Assembly (NCBI GenBank): GCA_043289735.1
Contig: CP171343.1
Coordinates: 248,001-312,000 of the forward strand
DNA length: 64,000 nt
From: Acetilactobacillus jinshanensis_A
GTDB taxonomy: Bacteria; Bacillota; Bacilli; Lactobacillales; Lactobacillaceae
Direction of reading: 5' to 3'
Shown here: positions 51,368 to 61,555 of the stretch, piece by piece
How the letters are laid out: every line of letters begins with the position of its first letter
Position numbering within the stretch: the stretch's first letter is position 1
The notes under the pieces: model-generated
The model's input: the letters and a program-made list of their open reading frames with translations, nothing else
Database searches by the model: none
Told to the model about the DNA's origin: nothing
Made by a program: the position numbers and the translations under genes

Positions 51368-51931
51368 TTAACTAAATAATACTTCGTCGCCTTGTTTAGC
51401 GAACCGGTCCTGCATATTGATGTGGTCATAGAATAAGGTCCCGTGAAGATGATCGATTTCGTGCTGACAAACGATCGCCGGATAGTTCTTTAATCGGACT
51501 ACGTGCTTTTTGCCGGTAGTGTCCTGGTATTGAAGCTTAATTCGATCAGCTCTATGAACTAATCCTGGGATGTTTTTATCAACTGATAAGCATCCTTCGC
51601 CTTCGGTCATGGCACCACGCTGGACAGAGTTGGCAACGATTAGAGGATTAATAATAACGGCTTTAAATTGTGGATTATGCGGATTGTCATTATCATCAGG
51701 GACCAAGACGGCGGCCATTAGTTCACTTACGTTGACTTGTGGGGCGGCTAAGCCAACGCCGGCTCGTAAACCGTATTTTTTACATAGCTTTGGATTTTGA
51801 CTAACTTCTAAATATTGCATTAAATCTTTAGCTAATTTTTGATCTTTTTTGTTTAATGGAAATTGAACTTTTTTAGATTGTTTTCTTAAGATAGGGTTAG
51901 GATCTCGAACTATATCTTTCATTAAAATCAA
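51368..51931 (-). CDS. def: Peptide deformylase
   Basis: Removes the formyl group from nascent proteins; Fe2+ or Zn2+ enzyme. The three motifs are present: GVGLAAPQ, EGCLSV (metal Cys) and QHEIDHLHG (metal His pair and catalytic Glu). 187 residues, type II by length. TTG 51931 is taken as start because gaggagg lies seven bases upstream; ATG at 51922 is the alternative three codons in. Intact. Confidence 0.95.
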   Translation of the reverse strand: MILMKDIVRDPNPILRKQSKKVQFPLNKKDQKLAKDLMQYLEVSQNPKLCKKYGLRAGVGLAAPQVNVSELMAAVLVPDDNDNPHNPQFKAVIINPLIVANSVQRGAMTEGEGCLSVDKNIPGLVHRADRIKLQYQDTTGKKHVVRLKNYPAIVCQHEIDHLHGTLFYDHINMQDRFAKQGDEVLFS

Positions 51932-52112
51932 GATAATTCCTCCTCGAAAATTAGCCCTAATTTTATTTTACCATATATAATTGCTAAACTAATGTCAATA
52001 TCATTGTAGGTATTGATGATATAGTAATTATGTGATACGATTTTTAAATGTACATTACGCGAATAATCTGCTTGAGATTATTTTATTAATCAGACTGAAG
52101 GGAATGAAGATA

Positions 52113-53951
52113 TTGTTGAAGACAAGACAAGACATTAGAAATATTGCGATTGTAGCCCACGTTGACCATGGTAAAACTACTTTAGTCAACCAAATGTTAG
52201 CTCAATCGGATACTTTATCTTCTCATACTCATCTACAGGATCGTGCTATGGATGATAATCCAATTGAACGTGAACGTGGAATTACGATTTTATCTAAGAA
52301 TACGGCCGTTAAATATAAAGGTAAGCAAATTAATATCTTAGATACTCCAGGACATGCTGACTTCGGTGGTGAAGTTGAACGTGTTATGCGAATGGTTGAT
52401 GGTGTTCTTTTAGTTGTTGATGCTTATGAAGGTCCGATGCCACAAACTCGTTTCGTATTAAAGAAAGCTTTAGATCAACATTTAACCCCGATCGTAGTTA
52501 TTAATAAAGTTGATCGTAAAGGTGCTAATCCGAAGAAATGTGTTAATGATGTCTTAAGATTATTCATTGACTTAGGTGCCGATGAAGAACAAATTGACTT
52601 TCCGGTTATTTATACTTCTGCAATGAACGGTACTTCTAGTTATAGCGCTGATATTTCTACTCAGAAGCATACGATGAAGCCGTTATTTGATACCATTTTA
52701 AAGTATATCCCAACCCCGATTGATAATTCTGACGAACCGTTACAGTTCCAAGTTGCTATTTTAGATTACAATGATTTCTTAGGCCGAATCGGAATCGGTC
52801 GTGTATTCCGTGGCCATATCAAAGTTGGTGACAAAGTTACCGTTATGAAGTTAGATGGTAAGACCCAAAACTTTACCGTTACTAAATTAATGGGCTTCGT
52901 TGGCTTAAAGAAAGTTAATATTAAAGAAGCTAAAGCCGGTGATTTAATTGCAATTTCCGGAATGGAAGACATTAACGTTGGTGAAACCATCGTTGATCCA
53001 TCTTGTAAAGAACCGTTACCGAAATTACGAATTGATCCGCCAACTTTACAAATGACGTTTGGTGCTAATACTTCTCCGTTTGTTGGTAAAGATGGTAAAT
53101 ACGTAACTGCTCGTCAGATTCATGATCGTTTAATGAGTGAACTTCATACCGATGTTTCATTAAAGGTTCAGGATACTGATAATCCAGGTGCTTGGTTAGT
53201 ATCTGGACGTGGTGAATTACACTTATCCATCTTAGCTGAAACGATGCGTCGTCAAGGCTACGAATTACAAGTATCTCGTCCGAAAGTTATTTTACGTAAC
53301 ATTCATGGTAAGTTATGTGAACCGTTTGAAGATGTTGAAATTTCAACTCCGCCAGAATATGCCGGTACCATCATCAGTACTTTATCTCAGCGTAAAGGTA
53401 AGATGAAGAAGATGGGCAACACCAGTACTGGCATGAATAAGTTACAGTTCTTGGTACCATCTCGTGGCTTAATCGGTTATACTACTGATTTCATGACCAT
53501 GACCCGTGGATATGGAATTATGAGTCATTCGTTCTCTAAGTACTTGCCAGTAATTAAAGGCTGGCATCCAGGTCGTCGAAATGGTGCTTTAGTATCCATT
53601 AATCAAGGTAAAGCTACGACTTACGCTATTATGGGTATTGAACATCGTGGTACTATCTTTACTGATCCAGGTACTGATGTTTATGAAGGTATGATCGTTG
53701 GTGAAAGTAGCCGTGAAAATGATATTTCCGTTAATATCACTCGTGGTAAAGAAATGACTAACGTTCGTGCCGCTGCTAAGGATGAAACTGCTAAGATTAG
53801 AACTCCTAAGCACTTATCCTTAGAAGAATCGTTAGAATTCTTAAACGAAGATGAATTATGTGAAATTACTCCACATCACATTCGTTTACGTAAGAAGATT
53901 CTAAATACGAATGCTCGTCAAAAAGCTGCTAAGCATCATAAGCATAATTAA
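52113..53951 (+). CDS. typA: Ribosome-associated GTPase TypA/BipA
   Basis: A translational GTPase acting in ribosome assembly and stress. G1 AHVDHGKTT, G3 DTPGHADFG and G4 NKVDRKGA are present, along with the BipA-specific C-terminal domain (FMTMTRGYGIMSHSFS, ITPHHIRLRKKIL). The frame opens further upstream, but aaggga (52098-52103) fits the TTG at 52113 best (nine bases). This gives the family start MLKTRQDIRNIAIVAHVDHG. ATG 52104 directly abuts the ribosome site and is less likely. About 612 residues, intact. Confidence 0.95.
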   Translation: MLKTRQDIRNIAIVAHVDHGKTTLVNQMLAQSDTLSSHTHLQDRAMDDNPIERERGITILSKNTAVKYKGKQINILDTPGHADFGGEVERVMRMVDGVLLVVDAYEGPMPQTRFVLKKALDQHLTPIVVINKVDRKGANPKKCVNDVLRLFIDLGADEEQIDFPVIYTSAMNGTSSYSADISTQKHTMKPLFDTILKYIPTPIDNSDEPLQFQVAILDYNDFLGRIGIGRVFRGHIKVGDKVTVMKLDGKTQNFTVTKLMGFVGLKKVNIKEAKAGDLIAISGMEDINVGETIVDPSCKEPLPKLRIDPPTLQMTFGANTSPFVGKDGKYVTARQIHDRLMSELHTDVSLKVQDTDNPGAWLVSGRGELHLSILAETMRRQGYELQVSRPKVILRNIHGKLCEPFEDVEISTPPEYAGTIISTLSQRKGKMKKMGNTSTGMNKLQFLVPSRGLIGYTTDFMTMTRGYGIMSHSFSKYLPVIKGWHPGRRNGALVSINQGKATTYAIMGIEHRGTIFTDPGTDVYEGMIVGESSRENDISVNITRGKEMTNVRAAAKDETAKIRTPKHLSLEESLEFLNEDELCEITPHHIRLRKKILNTNARQKAAKHHKHN

Positions 53952-53974
53952 TGTTTAAAATTAAAATATTAAAA

Positions 53975-54004
53975 GGCGAAGGAATTATTCCTTCGCCTTT
54001 TTTG
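53975..54004 (+). terminator. Terminator after typA
   Basis: A perfect 9-bp GC-rich stem (ggcgaagga / tccttcgcc), extendable by A-T pairs, with loop attat, followed by seven T. Confidence 0.93.
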
Positions 54005-54071
54005 TATTCTATCAATTGAATTTTATGGATATGCTATAATATTAGTATCTAATAATTAAGGAATCGATTAG

Positions 54072-55159
54072 ATGAAAAAGATAATAAGGAAACTTTATAA
54101 TTTAGATTTATGGATATTAGTACCATATTTAATTCTTTGTATGACCGGGATAATTATGGTCTATTCTGCCAGTTCAAATTTAGGTAGTTCACCTATAAAA
54201 TTTATGCTAAAGCAATTAGTTTATGTAATTATTGGATTGGTATTATTAGCTGGCTTTAGTCATATAAAGATTCATAAATTGATGAATAAACGAATGATCG
54301 CCTATTTTTCGGCAGGCTTTCTATTGGCTTTTGGTGCTTTAAAATTTGTGGGCCAATCAATAAATGGAGCCGCCGGTTGGTTTAAGATTGCCGGATTTAG
54401 TTTACAACCGTCTGAATTTTCAAAGTTATTTTTAATCATTTATATTTCTCATGAATTAAGTAAAAATTATAAGTATTTTCATTGGCTAACGTTTTGGCGC
54501 TTTATTAAAATTCAGCCTGATTTAGGTGGAGCCATTATAAATGGCGTTATTGTTTTAGTTCTGATTATCGTTAGCGGCGTCTTTAGCTGGAAGCAATCCG
54601 TTGGTTTTATTATATTCCAAAGGCTTTATCGCCAGCTGGTCAAAATAGTTATAAAATGCAGAGAATCGTGGCGTGGCTACAACCCTTTAAACATGCTCAA
54701 GACGTCGGTAAACAATTAGTAAATTCTTATTATGCCCAAAGTAACGGTGGTATCTTTGGTGTTGGCCTTGGTAATAGTATTGAAAAGACCGGCTATTTAC
54801 CCGAACCGAATACTGATTTTATTATGGCCGTAATATCTGAAGAATTGGGCTTAATCGCAGTGGTTATAATTATGCTTCTTTTAGGCATTATCGTTGCTAG
54901 AACCGTGTTGATCGGAATTCGTGATAATGATGCTTATTATTCACTCATTTGCTTTGGCGTTGCTACTTATATAACGGTTGAAATGCTATGTAATATGGGT
55001 GGGGTAGTTGGCTTGTTACCCATAACTGGTGTTACTTTTCCGTTTATTAGTTACGGGGGATCCAGTATGATTACGTTATCAGCTGCTTTAGGCTTAGTTC
55101 TTAATATTGATCGAACTCAACGAAAGCGTCAGTTTGCAATTCAAATAAAGGAGTCGTGA
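54072..55159 (+). pseudogene. ftsW: SEDS peptidoglycan polymerase FtsW, one frameshift and a short deletion
   Basis: Septal peptidoglycan glycosyltransferase partner of the class B PBP. Frame 1 (to 54719) has YLILCMTGIIMVYSAS, NGAAGWFKIAGFSLQPSEF and IQPDLGGAII. Frame 2 (true from about 54610, to 55159) has FKHAQDVGKQLVNSYYAQSN, GIFGVGLGNS, KTGYLPEPNTDFIMAVISEE and LPITGVTFPFISYGGSSM. The slip lies near 54605-54620. In addition the helix normally before IQPDLGG is missing in frame (HWLTFWRFIKIQPDLGG). Placement between typA and ylbG identifies it as FtsW rather than RodA. Confidence 0.87.
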
Positions 55160-55165
55160 ATTAAA

Positions 55166-55436
55166 TTGAAATTAGATATTAAAGATCGGGTTAGTTTAAT
55201 TGTTTACGTATATTCTTTAAGGCAAGCTTCAAATTTGAAAAAATATGGAGATTTAAAGTATATTTCAAAACAAATGCATTACGCTATTTTATACGTTGAT
55301 AAAGCTCGATCATGATTATTTAAAAAGAATTGGTCATTTAAATTTTGTAAAGGAAATTTATGATTCTTCATTAGCCAAGTTATCAAAGGAATTGGCAGAT
55401 CGAACAATTAAAGAATCTGTAGATGAGGGTGACTGA
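55166..55436 (+). pseudogene. ylbG: YlbG family protein (DUF2129), one frameshift
   Basis: A small cytoplasmic protein of unknown function. TTG 55166 behind aaaggag opens LKLDIKDRVSLIVYVYSLRQ, with LKKYGDLKYISKQMHYAILYV, and stops at 55315. The remaining DHDYLKRIGHLNFVKEIYDS and on is in the next frame to TGA 55434-55436. The slip is at gctcgatcatg (about 55305-55313). Repaired length is about 90. It stands before rsmD as in Bacillus. Confidence 0.75.
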
Positions 55437-55438
55437 CT

Positions 55439-55996
55439 TTGAGAGTTATTTCCGGAAAATTTGGTGGACGAATATTAAAAGCTGTTCCGAGTCGATTAAC
55501 GCGACCGACCACTGATAAGGTTAAAGAATCTTTATTTAATATTATCGGGCCTTATTTTCATCATCAGAATTTTTTAGATCTCTTTGCTGGATCAGGAAAC
55601 GTTGGTATTGAAGCCGTATCACGGGGTTGCAGCCACGCAACCTTAGTTGATCGTCAGTATCGGGCGTATCGAACGATTTTAGGTAACGTTGAATTAACGC
55701 ACGATAAAGATGATTTTGATATTTATAAAATGAGTGCAAATGCGGCTTTGCATAAATTATCAAAGGATAATAAAAAATTCGACTTAGTGTATTTGGATCC
55801 ACCGTATCGATTGCAAAAAATGGTTAAAGATTTAAACAAACTCGCTGCATTAAATTTACTAAATCCTAGAGCATTAGTTATTTGCGAAACCGATACGAGG
55901 GCTAATTTATCAAATAATGTTAATCAATATAACTTAGTTAAGCAGCGTAAATATGGGATTACATTGATTTCTATTTATAGGTTTATGGGAGAATAG
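55439..55996 (+). CDS. rsmD: 16S rRNA (guanine(966)-N2)-methyltransferase RsmD
   Basis: SAM-dependent methylase for the ribosomal small subunit. TTG start giving RVISGKFGGRILKAVPS. SAM motif FLDLFAGSGNVGIEAVSRG and catalytic DLVYLDPPY are present. 185 residues, intact. It overlaps nothing but stands one base before coaD. Confidence 0.94.
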   Translation: MRVISGKFGGRILKAVPSRLTRPTTDKVKESLFNIIGPYFHHQNFLDLFAGSGNVGIEAVSRGCSHATLVDRQYRAYRTILGNVELTHDKDDFDIYKMSANAALHKLSKDNKKFDLVYLDPPYRLQKMVKDLNKLAALNLLNPRALVICETDTRANLSNNVNQYNLVKQRKYGITLISIYRFMGE

Positions 55997-55997
55997 T

Positions 55998-56425
55998 ATG
56001 AAAATTGCTGTATATCCGGGTAGTTTTGATCCGGTAACTAAGGGTCATCTTGATTTAATTAACCGGGCTCGAAAAATATTTGATAAATTAATCGTGGCCG
56101 TAGGTAACAACGTAAATAAGAAGTACATGTTCTCGCAGGACGAACGAATTACGTTGATTAAAGAATGTACGGGTGATGCCTGATAAGGGTCTAACCATTA
56201 CGTAATTCTCGTGATTTAGATTATGAACGATCAGTTGCTGACATTAATCACCATTTGGATCCTCAGATTGAAACGGTCTTTTTGTTAGCCAGGCCTAAAT
56301 ATCAAGCTATTTCTTCAAGTATTTTAAAGGAAACTTTTCATTTTGGCGGAGATATATCATCTTTTGTTCCTAAGAACGTATTAATAGCTATGGATCGGGC
56401 CCAAAAAAATGATAAAGAAAAATAA
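55998..56425 (+). pseudogene. coaD: Phosphopantetheine adenylyltransferase, internal deletion and frameshift
   Basis: Fourth step of coenzyme A synthesis. The N-terminal half MKIAVYPGSFDPVTKGHLDL (with the TKGH nucleotidyl-transfer motif) is intact for 61 residues to a TGA at 56181. The C-terminal part, RNSRDLDYERSVADINHHL then YQAISSSILKE, is in another frame to TAA 56423-56425. Between them only about 25 bases remain, where roughly 25-30 residues leading to VRGIRN are expected, so bases are missing besides the frame shift. An essential enzyme in most bacteria. The last codons overlap the sepM start. Confidence 0.85.
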
Positions 56426-57392
56426 CGTTTCGCAGTTTACTAAATATTTATTAGTTATCCTTGGTGTTTTCATACTTTTAGGTTTCTTATTTTGGCCGAC
56501 GCCAGATTATTTTGAAGGCCCTGGCGAGGCTAATAATCTTAATCAATGGTTAGAATTAATCATCAACCAAGTCATTATCATGGAAAATTAATGCTGACTT
56601 CGGTGGAAGTTGGCCCGCTTCATCCGATTACTTATCTTTGGGCTAAGCTTAATCCCAGGATACGATTGAAAACACTCGAGACGTTACGGGTGGACAAAAT
56701 AATAAGGCTTATAATAAAGTCCAAAAATTTTATATGCAATCAGCGATTTCTAACGCTAAGTACGTTGCGTTTCATAATTCCCATCATTACGTTAAGCGCA
56801 TTTATCGCGGAATTTACGTAGTTAATGTAATGCCTCAATCTCGCTTTCGTTCCGTGATTAATGTTGGGGATGTAATTACAGAAGTTAATCGCCATCATTT
56901 TAATAGTGCTTATGGCTATCAAAAGTATTTGGCTCATTTAAATCATCGTTCTAAAGTTACCATTCAATATTTACATAATAGGTAGGCGTTATTCTAACTG
57001 ATGATGACCCAAGTAAAACCAAGATTCCAGTAAATGTAAATTCGCAACAAATTGGTGGCCCATCCGGGGGATTAATGCTGTCACTTCAAATGTATAGTCA
57101 GCTTAAGCCCGTTAATATAACCAAAGGCCGTAAAATTGCGGGCACCGGTACGATCGATTCTAACGGTAACGTTGGTGAGATTGGCGGGATTGATAAAAAG
57201 ATTATTGCTGCTAAACGGCAAGGTGCTAAAATTTTTTTGACTCCCTATCTTAAGCCAACTTCGCAGATATTGAAATATGAACCTGATCATATGACGAATT
57301 ATCAATTAGCAAAACGAACCGCCCGTAAATATGATTCTAAAATGAAAATCGTTCCGGTTAAGAATTTTCAACAGGCTATTTATAAAAATTAA
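56409..57392 (+). pseudogene. sepM: PDZ and Lon-type membrane protease SepM (YlbL), at least three frameshifts
   Basis: A membrane-anchored serine protease with PDZ domain, which processes signal peptides in streptococci. Pieces are readable in order. The membrane helix and FWPTPDYFEGPGEANNLNQ start at 56409. HYHGKLMLTSVEVGPLHPIT comes from about 56560. FYMQSAISNAKYVAFHNSHH is near 56731, with the PDZ domain FRSVINVGDVITEVNRHHF to 56985. Then, from about 56985, GVILTDDDPSKTKIPVNVNS leads to the protease domain with catalytic Ser in GGPSGGLMLSL and Lys in GGIDKKIIAAKRQGA to 57392. The order of domains is complete. Confidence 0.8.
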
Positions 57393-57434
57393 TCAGATTT
57401 TTTGCGTAATTATGGAATGAAAAGGGGTGAATAG

Positions 57435-57901
57435 ATGGATAGGATCAAAGAATTTATAAATGAATACAAACTAAAGATTATCTTGGGATTTTAATGGTGG
57501 CTTTATTTATAATGATATTTATTGATATTGAAGGTGCCGTTAAACGTCCGGGTGTTTATCAGTTTACGAATAACATGAGGGTTGACGACGCCGTAAATCT
57601 GGCGGGGGGCTTAAATCGATCTGCAGATCGTAAACACATTAATTTAGCTAAGAAATTAACTGATCAACAAACGGTTTATATTCCGGTCAAAGGTGAAATA
57701 AAGGGTTCTGGTAAAATTAATTTGAACAGTGCTGATGAAAAGCAACTACAATCTATTGACGGAATCGGTGAAAAGCGAGCTGAAAAAATCGTTGAATATC
57801 GGAAAAGTCACGGTAATTTTAAGCAAATTGATGATCTAAAAAAAATTTCCGGAATTGGCGATAAATTCTTAGCTAATATAAAAGTACATGTCACAGTTTG
57901 A
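57435..57901 (+). pseudogene. comEA: Competence DNA-binding protein ComEA, frameshift and shortened linker
   Basis: Surface DNA receptor for natural transformation. ATG 57435 behind aaaggggtg opens MDRIKEFINEYKLKIILG, then frame is lost at gattttaatgg (one missing A near 57489). The second frame gives the rest of the membrane helix, an SLBB-type domain (IDIEGAVKRPGVYQF, VDDAVNLAGGL) and a helix-hairpin-helix pair (NLNSADEKQLQSIDGIGEKRA, KISGIGDKFLANI) to 57901. The extracellular linker usually found between helix and SLBB is missing. Confidence 0.82.
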
Positions 57902-57937
57902 TATAATGAAGTTAATTAACAAATAGGAGTTATTAAT

Positions 57938-58423
57938 ATGGCAAAAAATGATCCTCGGATTCCGTGGGATCAGTTTTTTATGCTGCAGGCCGTTTTATTA
58001 TCAACGCGGAGTACTTGTAATCGGCTTTCCGTCGGTGCCGTTTTGGTTAAGGACCGTCGAATCATTGCTGAAGGCTATAACGGTTCTGTATCCGGTGATT
58101 ATCATTGTACTGATAAGGGCTGCTATATGGTTAACGGACACTGTTTACGAACCATTCATGCTGAACAAAACGCAATCGTTCAATGTGCAAAATTTGGTGA
58201 ATCGATGGATGGTGCTCAGTTGTACGTTACCGATTTTCCATGCTTGCAGTGTACTAAGATGCTTCTGCAAGGCGGCATTACCGAAATTAATTATTTAAGA
58301 AATTATCATGATAGTCCGTATGCTAAACATTTAATTAAGTTAAAGCATATTAAATTAAAACAAATTCCTTTAACGATGAAAACCATTGAACAAATTCCGT
58401 TTAAATCCTATCTGTCTAAATAG
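57938..58423 (+). CDS. comEB: ComEB, deoxycytidylate deaminase family protein
   Basis: A zinc deaminase of the dCMP deaminase group, located in the comE operon though not required for uptake in Bacillus. The zinc site is HAEQN with Glu for proton transfer, and PCLQC. CHCTDKG-like loop HCTDKGCYMVNGHCLRTIHAE is present. 161 residues, intact, with aataggagtt as ribosome site. It is the only complete gene of the comE set here. Confidence 0.92.
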   Translation: MAKNDPRIPWDQFFMLQAVLLSTRSTCNRLSVGAVLVKDRRIIAEGYNGSVSGDYHCTDKGCYMVNGHCLRTIHAEQNAIVQCAKFGESMDGAQLYVTDFPCLQCTKMLLQGGITEINYLRNYHDSPYAKHLIKLKHIKLKQIPLTMKTIEQIPFKSYLSK

Positions 58424-58449
58424 ATATTAAGAATAATTTATTAATATTT

Positions 58450-60175
58450 CCGGCAATTTTGTGGGCTTTGATTACGACTGCTTTTTTATTAATCATGGGT
58501 TAGGGATTTATTGCTTAAAGATACCCAAATTTTTGCTTAAAAATTGGTACGGGGATGTTGACTTATCATAATCAATTCATTTGTTTCGGCAAAGCTTAAT
58601 TCGTCGGGCTCAAAATTTACCGACATCGTTAAAGACCTATGTCTTAAGCTTAATATTAGGTGATACGGATCAAGAAAATGAACCAGAATTAAGCGGTGTT
58701 AAGCAGCTGGGCTTAATTCATTTATTTAGTATTTCCGGATTTCATGTGTATTATTTGGTGGGAATTCTTGAGTTTATTCTGGTTCATCTACGAATTAGAC
58801 GGGAACGTTATCGGTTTATAATCTTTAGTTTTTTGCCTCTTTATTATATTTTTGCTGGAGCCTCGATTGGTTTACTTCGTTCTATTTTAATGGTCGAAAT
58901 TGGACTTCTGGGACGATCGGTTCATCGTATGATATCATCATTGAACGTATGGAGTTTAGCTTTAATTACTAAATTGATTATGGATCCGCAATCGTTAATT
59001 CAATTTGGGTGTCAGTTAAGTTATGTTTTATCATTTGCCCTAATATATACTCGTAAATACACGTTCTGGAAACAGACGGTATTTATGAATTTAGTTAGTT
59101 TTCCGTTTATTATTTATAATGTTTATAATTGGCACGTTTTAACGATTGCGGCTAATTTATTGATATTACCTCTATTTTCGACAATTGTTTTTCCGGTGGT
59201 GATCATTGGTTTTTTGATAAAATTCTTAATTTTTTAGGTAATCTTCCCGGTAACGTTTATTTTGGAAAACCGAACGAAATTTTAATTATAATTGCGTTCT
59301 TAGTGACGTTATTAATTATTCATCATCCTAATTGGCGTTTAATCACTGGATTAATTTGTTTATATTTGCTGATGTTTACGATGATTCATTGCCCATTGAC
59401 GGGGGAAGTAAGTTATTTTGATGTTGGCCAGGGCGATAGCTTTTTGATTCGATCTCCATTTAATCGATCAGTAACGATTATTGATACCGGTGGAAAAGTT
59501 GCTTTTGGTCAACAGGCATCCTATTATCAGTCTCTACGAACTTCAATTAATTATTTAAATAGTCAAGGAATTCACACTGTTGATAATATATGTATAAGTC
59601 ATCAAGATGCTGATCACTGTGGTGATTTACCGGCTTTCTTACAGAATATTCATGTTAAACGATTTTTTATTCCATGGGGTATGAATCGAAATCCTCGTTT
59701 TATGAAGCGGATTCGTCCGTATTTAAGAGGTACTCAATTAATTCCTGTAAAAAATGGTGATCAAATACCAGGTACTAATTTAACAGTAGTTCATCCATTT
59801 GTACCTGGATTAGGTGCCAATTCTGATTCAATGGTTTTACTAGGTCGATATGGCGGTAAACGCTGGCTATTTATGGGCGATTTAGGCCAACAAGGTGAAA
59901 AAGATATTATTGAACACTATTCAAATTTAAGTGCTACTGTCTTAAAATTAGGTCATCACGGTAGTTCAACTTCTTCATGTGGGGCTTTTTTAGATCGTAT
60001 TAGGCCTAAGATCGCAATTATTTCGGCAGGACGAAATAATCGATATCATCATCCTGACCCCAAGGTTGTTAAATTAGTTCGCAATCAGGGAATTAAAATT
60101 TATAATACTCAGAATAATGGGATGATTACCTATCATTATCATGGTAACAAAGGATACTGGTCAACAAATAATTAA
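58450..60175 (+). pseudogene. comEC: Competence channel protein ComEC, deleted N-terminal domain and frameshift
   Basis: Forms the membrane channel for single-stranded DNA uptake. Readable parts: a first membrane helix (LIFPAILWALITTAFLLIMG) at about 58440-58500; the competence domain from 58581 (LIRRAQNLPTSLKTYVLSLI, GLIHLFSISGFHVYYLVG) to 59237; and, after a slip at the T6 run 59211-59216, the region LGNLPGNVYFGKPNEI and the metallo-beta-lactamase domain (YFDVGQGDSFLI, SHQDADHCGD, KLGHHGSSTSSC) to 60175. The N-terminal OB domain and neighbouring helices, about 150-200 residues, are absent: only about 80 bases separate the first helix from the competence domain. Confidence 0.82.
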
Positions 60176-60187
60176 ATAAGGAAATTT

Positions 60188-61121
60188 CAGTCAGTTTATT
60201 TGATTTTAGGACAACAAGAGTATTTAACCCGAGTAATTAAAAATCGTTTTATAAAGTTAATTCCAAAGAATGAACGGGCCATGAATTTTGCGGAATATGA
60301 TTTAGAGTCGGGCCTGTTAGACAGTGTCCTAAATGACGCTACTTCAGCTCCTTTTATAGGGCGTAATCGCTTAATATTAGTGGATAATCCTGAATTTTTA
60401 ACTGGTAAAAGAAATTGAAAGGCTAATAAACATCATGTTAATGAATTAATAAGGTATTTGAAGCGACCCCTTACATCCACAGTGTTGGTCTTTTTTGCGC
60501 CTTATCAAAAATTGGATGGTCGGAAAAAGATTACTAAAGTTGTTAAACACACTGCAACCACGATTAATTTAAATTATTTTACTGAAGGTCAGACATTACC
60601 AATCATGGCTATAAAATTAAGCCCGCAAATTTAGATTTATTGCTGCAGCGAACCGAAGGTTACCTAAATTATTTTTATATTGCCAAAAGACTAAGGTCAT
60701 TTCTAAGAATGCCATTGAATCTTTAGTGACTAAATCGTTGAATCAAAACGTTTTTGATTTGGTGAGCGACGTGCTTTATAAGAGATCCGCCCAAGCAATT
60801 GAACTTTATCATAATTTAATGATTGAAGGGCAGCCATCCTTACAAATTAACGCAGTTTTAGTTAGTCAGTTTAGATTACTGTTACAAGCTAAGATTCTAA
60901 CTCGGCAAGGGTATAGTCAAGGCAGTTTATCCAGAATGCTTAAAACAAATCCTTTCCGAATTAAAATTGCCTTGAGATTGATTAATAATTTCTCAATTCA
61001 ACAATTAGTGGCTGCAGATTTAGGTTTAATTCATATGGAGATTAAAATGAAATCGACTAACCAATCTCCGGAGATGTTATTTGAATTATTTATGCTTAAA
61101 TTTGCTAAAAAAAATAGCTAA
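60188..61121 (+). pseudogene. holA: DNA polymerase III delta subunit, several lesions
   Basis: Clamp-loader subunit. The reading begins without a start codon at SVYLILGQQEYLTRVIKNRF (about 60191), missing the first 10-15 residues. An in-frame TGA at 60416-60418 interrupts after NPEFLTGKRN; the same frame then gives KANKHHVNELIRYLKRPL, and LVFFAPYQKLDGRKKITKVV follows, to a TAG near 60630. The next frame has NHGYKIKPANLDLLLQRTEG, and a further frame from about 60685 has QKTKVISKNAIESLVTKSLN through the C-terminal collar domain to 61121. At least four lesions in one 0.9-kb gene, the highest density in the window. Confidence 0.82.
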
Positions 61122-61150
61122 TCTGAATAAGTCAGATTAGCTATTTTGAT
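61113..61150. terminator. Bidirectional terminator between holA and rpsT
   Basis: A perfect 14-bp stem (61113-61126 with 61132-61145) with loop ataag. T-rich sequence follows on the plus strand (ttttgattt) and an A8 run precedes it, giving eight T on the minus strand. It serves holA and the convergent rpsT. Confidence 0.92.
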
Positions 61151-61181
61151 TTAGTAACTTAATGTTTTTATAATAAAATTA

Positions 61182-61433
61182 TTTATTAAATTTTTTAGTT
61201 AAATGAGATTTCTGACGTTTAGCTTTGTTGGCTTTAATTAAGCCTTTGGATTTGGCACGATCAATAGCACTAATGGCGTCCTTATAAGTAGCGCCTAAAT
61301 TCTTAGAGCCGTTCTTTTTAGCTTGTAAGAACTTTTTAATGGCGGTTTTAGCGAGGCTACGTTGTGCTACATTACGCTTATTAGCTTTTGCGTTAGTCTT
61401 AACTCGTTTCATAGCAGATTTAATAACTGGCAT
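61182..61433 (-). CDS. rpsT: Small ribosomal subunit protein bS20
   Basis: Primary binder of 16S rRNA. 83-84 residues, Lys/Ala-rich helices: MPVIKSAMKRVKTNAKANKR and AISAIDRAKSKGLIKANKAK. Start ATG 61433 behind ggaggtg; the open frame extends upstream but without ribosome site. Intact. Transcribed towards holA. Confidence 0.96.
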
Positions 61434-61479
61434 ATTTTCACCTCCATATGGAAAATTTATCCATATATTCAACAAGAAT

Positions 61480-61508
61480 ATTATACAGAATAGTGGCTTA
61501 AATTGCAA
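61480..61508 (-). promoter_or_regulatory. rpsT promoter
   Basis: On the minus strand a -35 TTGCAA (61503-61508), a 17-base spacer and a -10 TATAAT (61480-61485) lie about 45 bases before the rpsT start. Confidence 0.82.
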
Positions 61509-61526
61509 CGGATTCGTCAGTCCTTC

Positions 61527-61555
61527 TTGCTAATTTATCAGTATCGTTGTATATT
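61527..61555 (+). promoter_or_regulatory. rpsO promoter
   Basis: A -35 TTGCTA (61527-61532), a 17-base spacer and a -10 TATATT (61550-61555). It is back to back with the rpsT promoter, 18 bases apart. It leaves an approximately 90-base leader that may fold (see findings). Confidence 0.78.
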
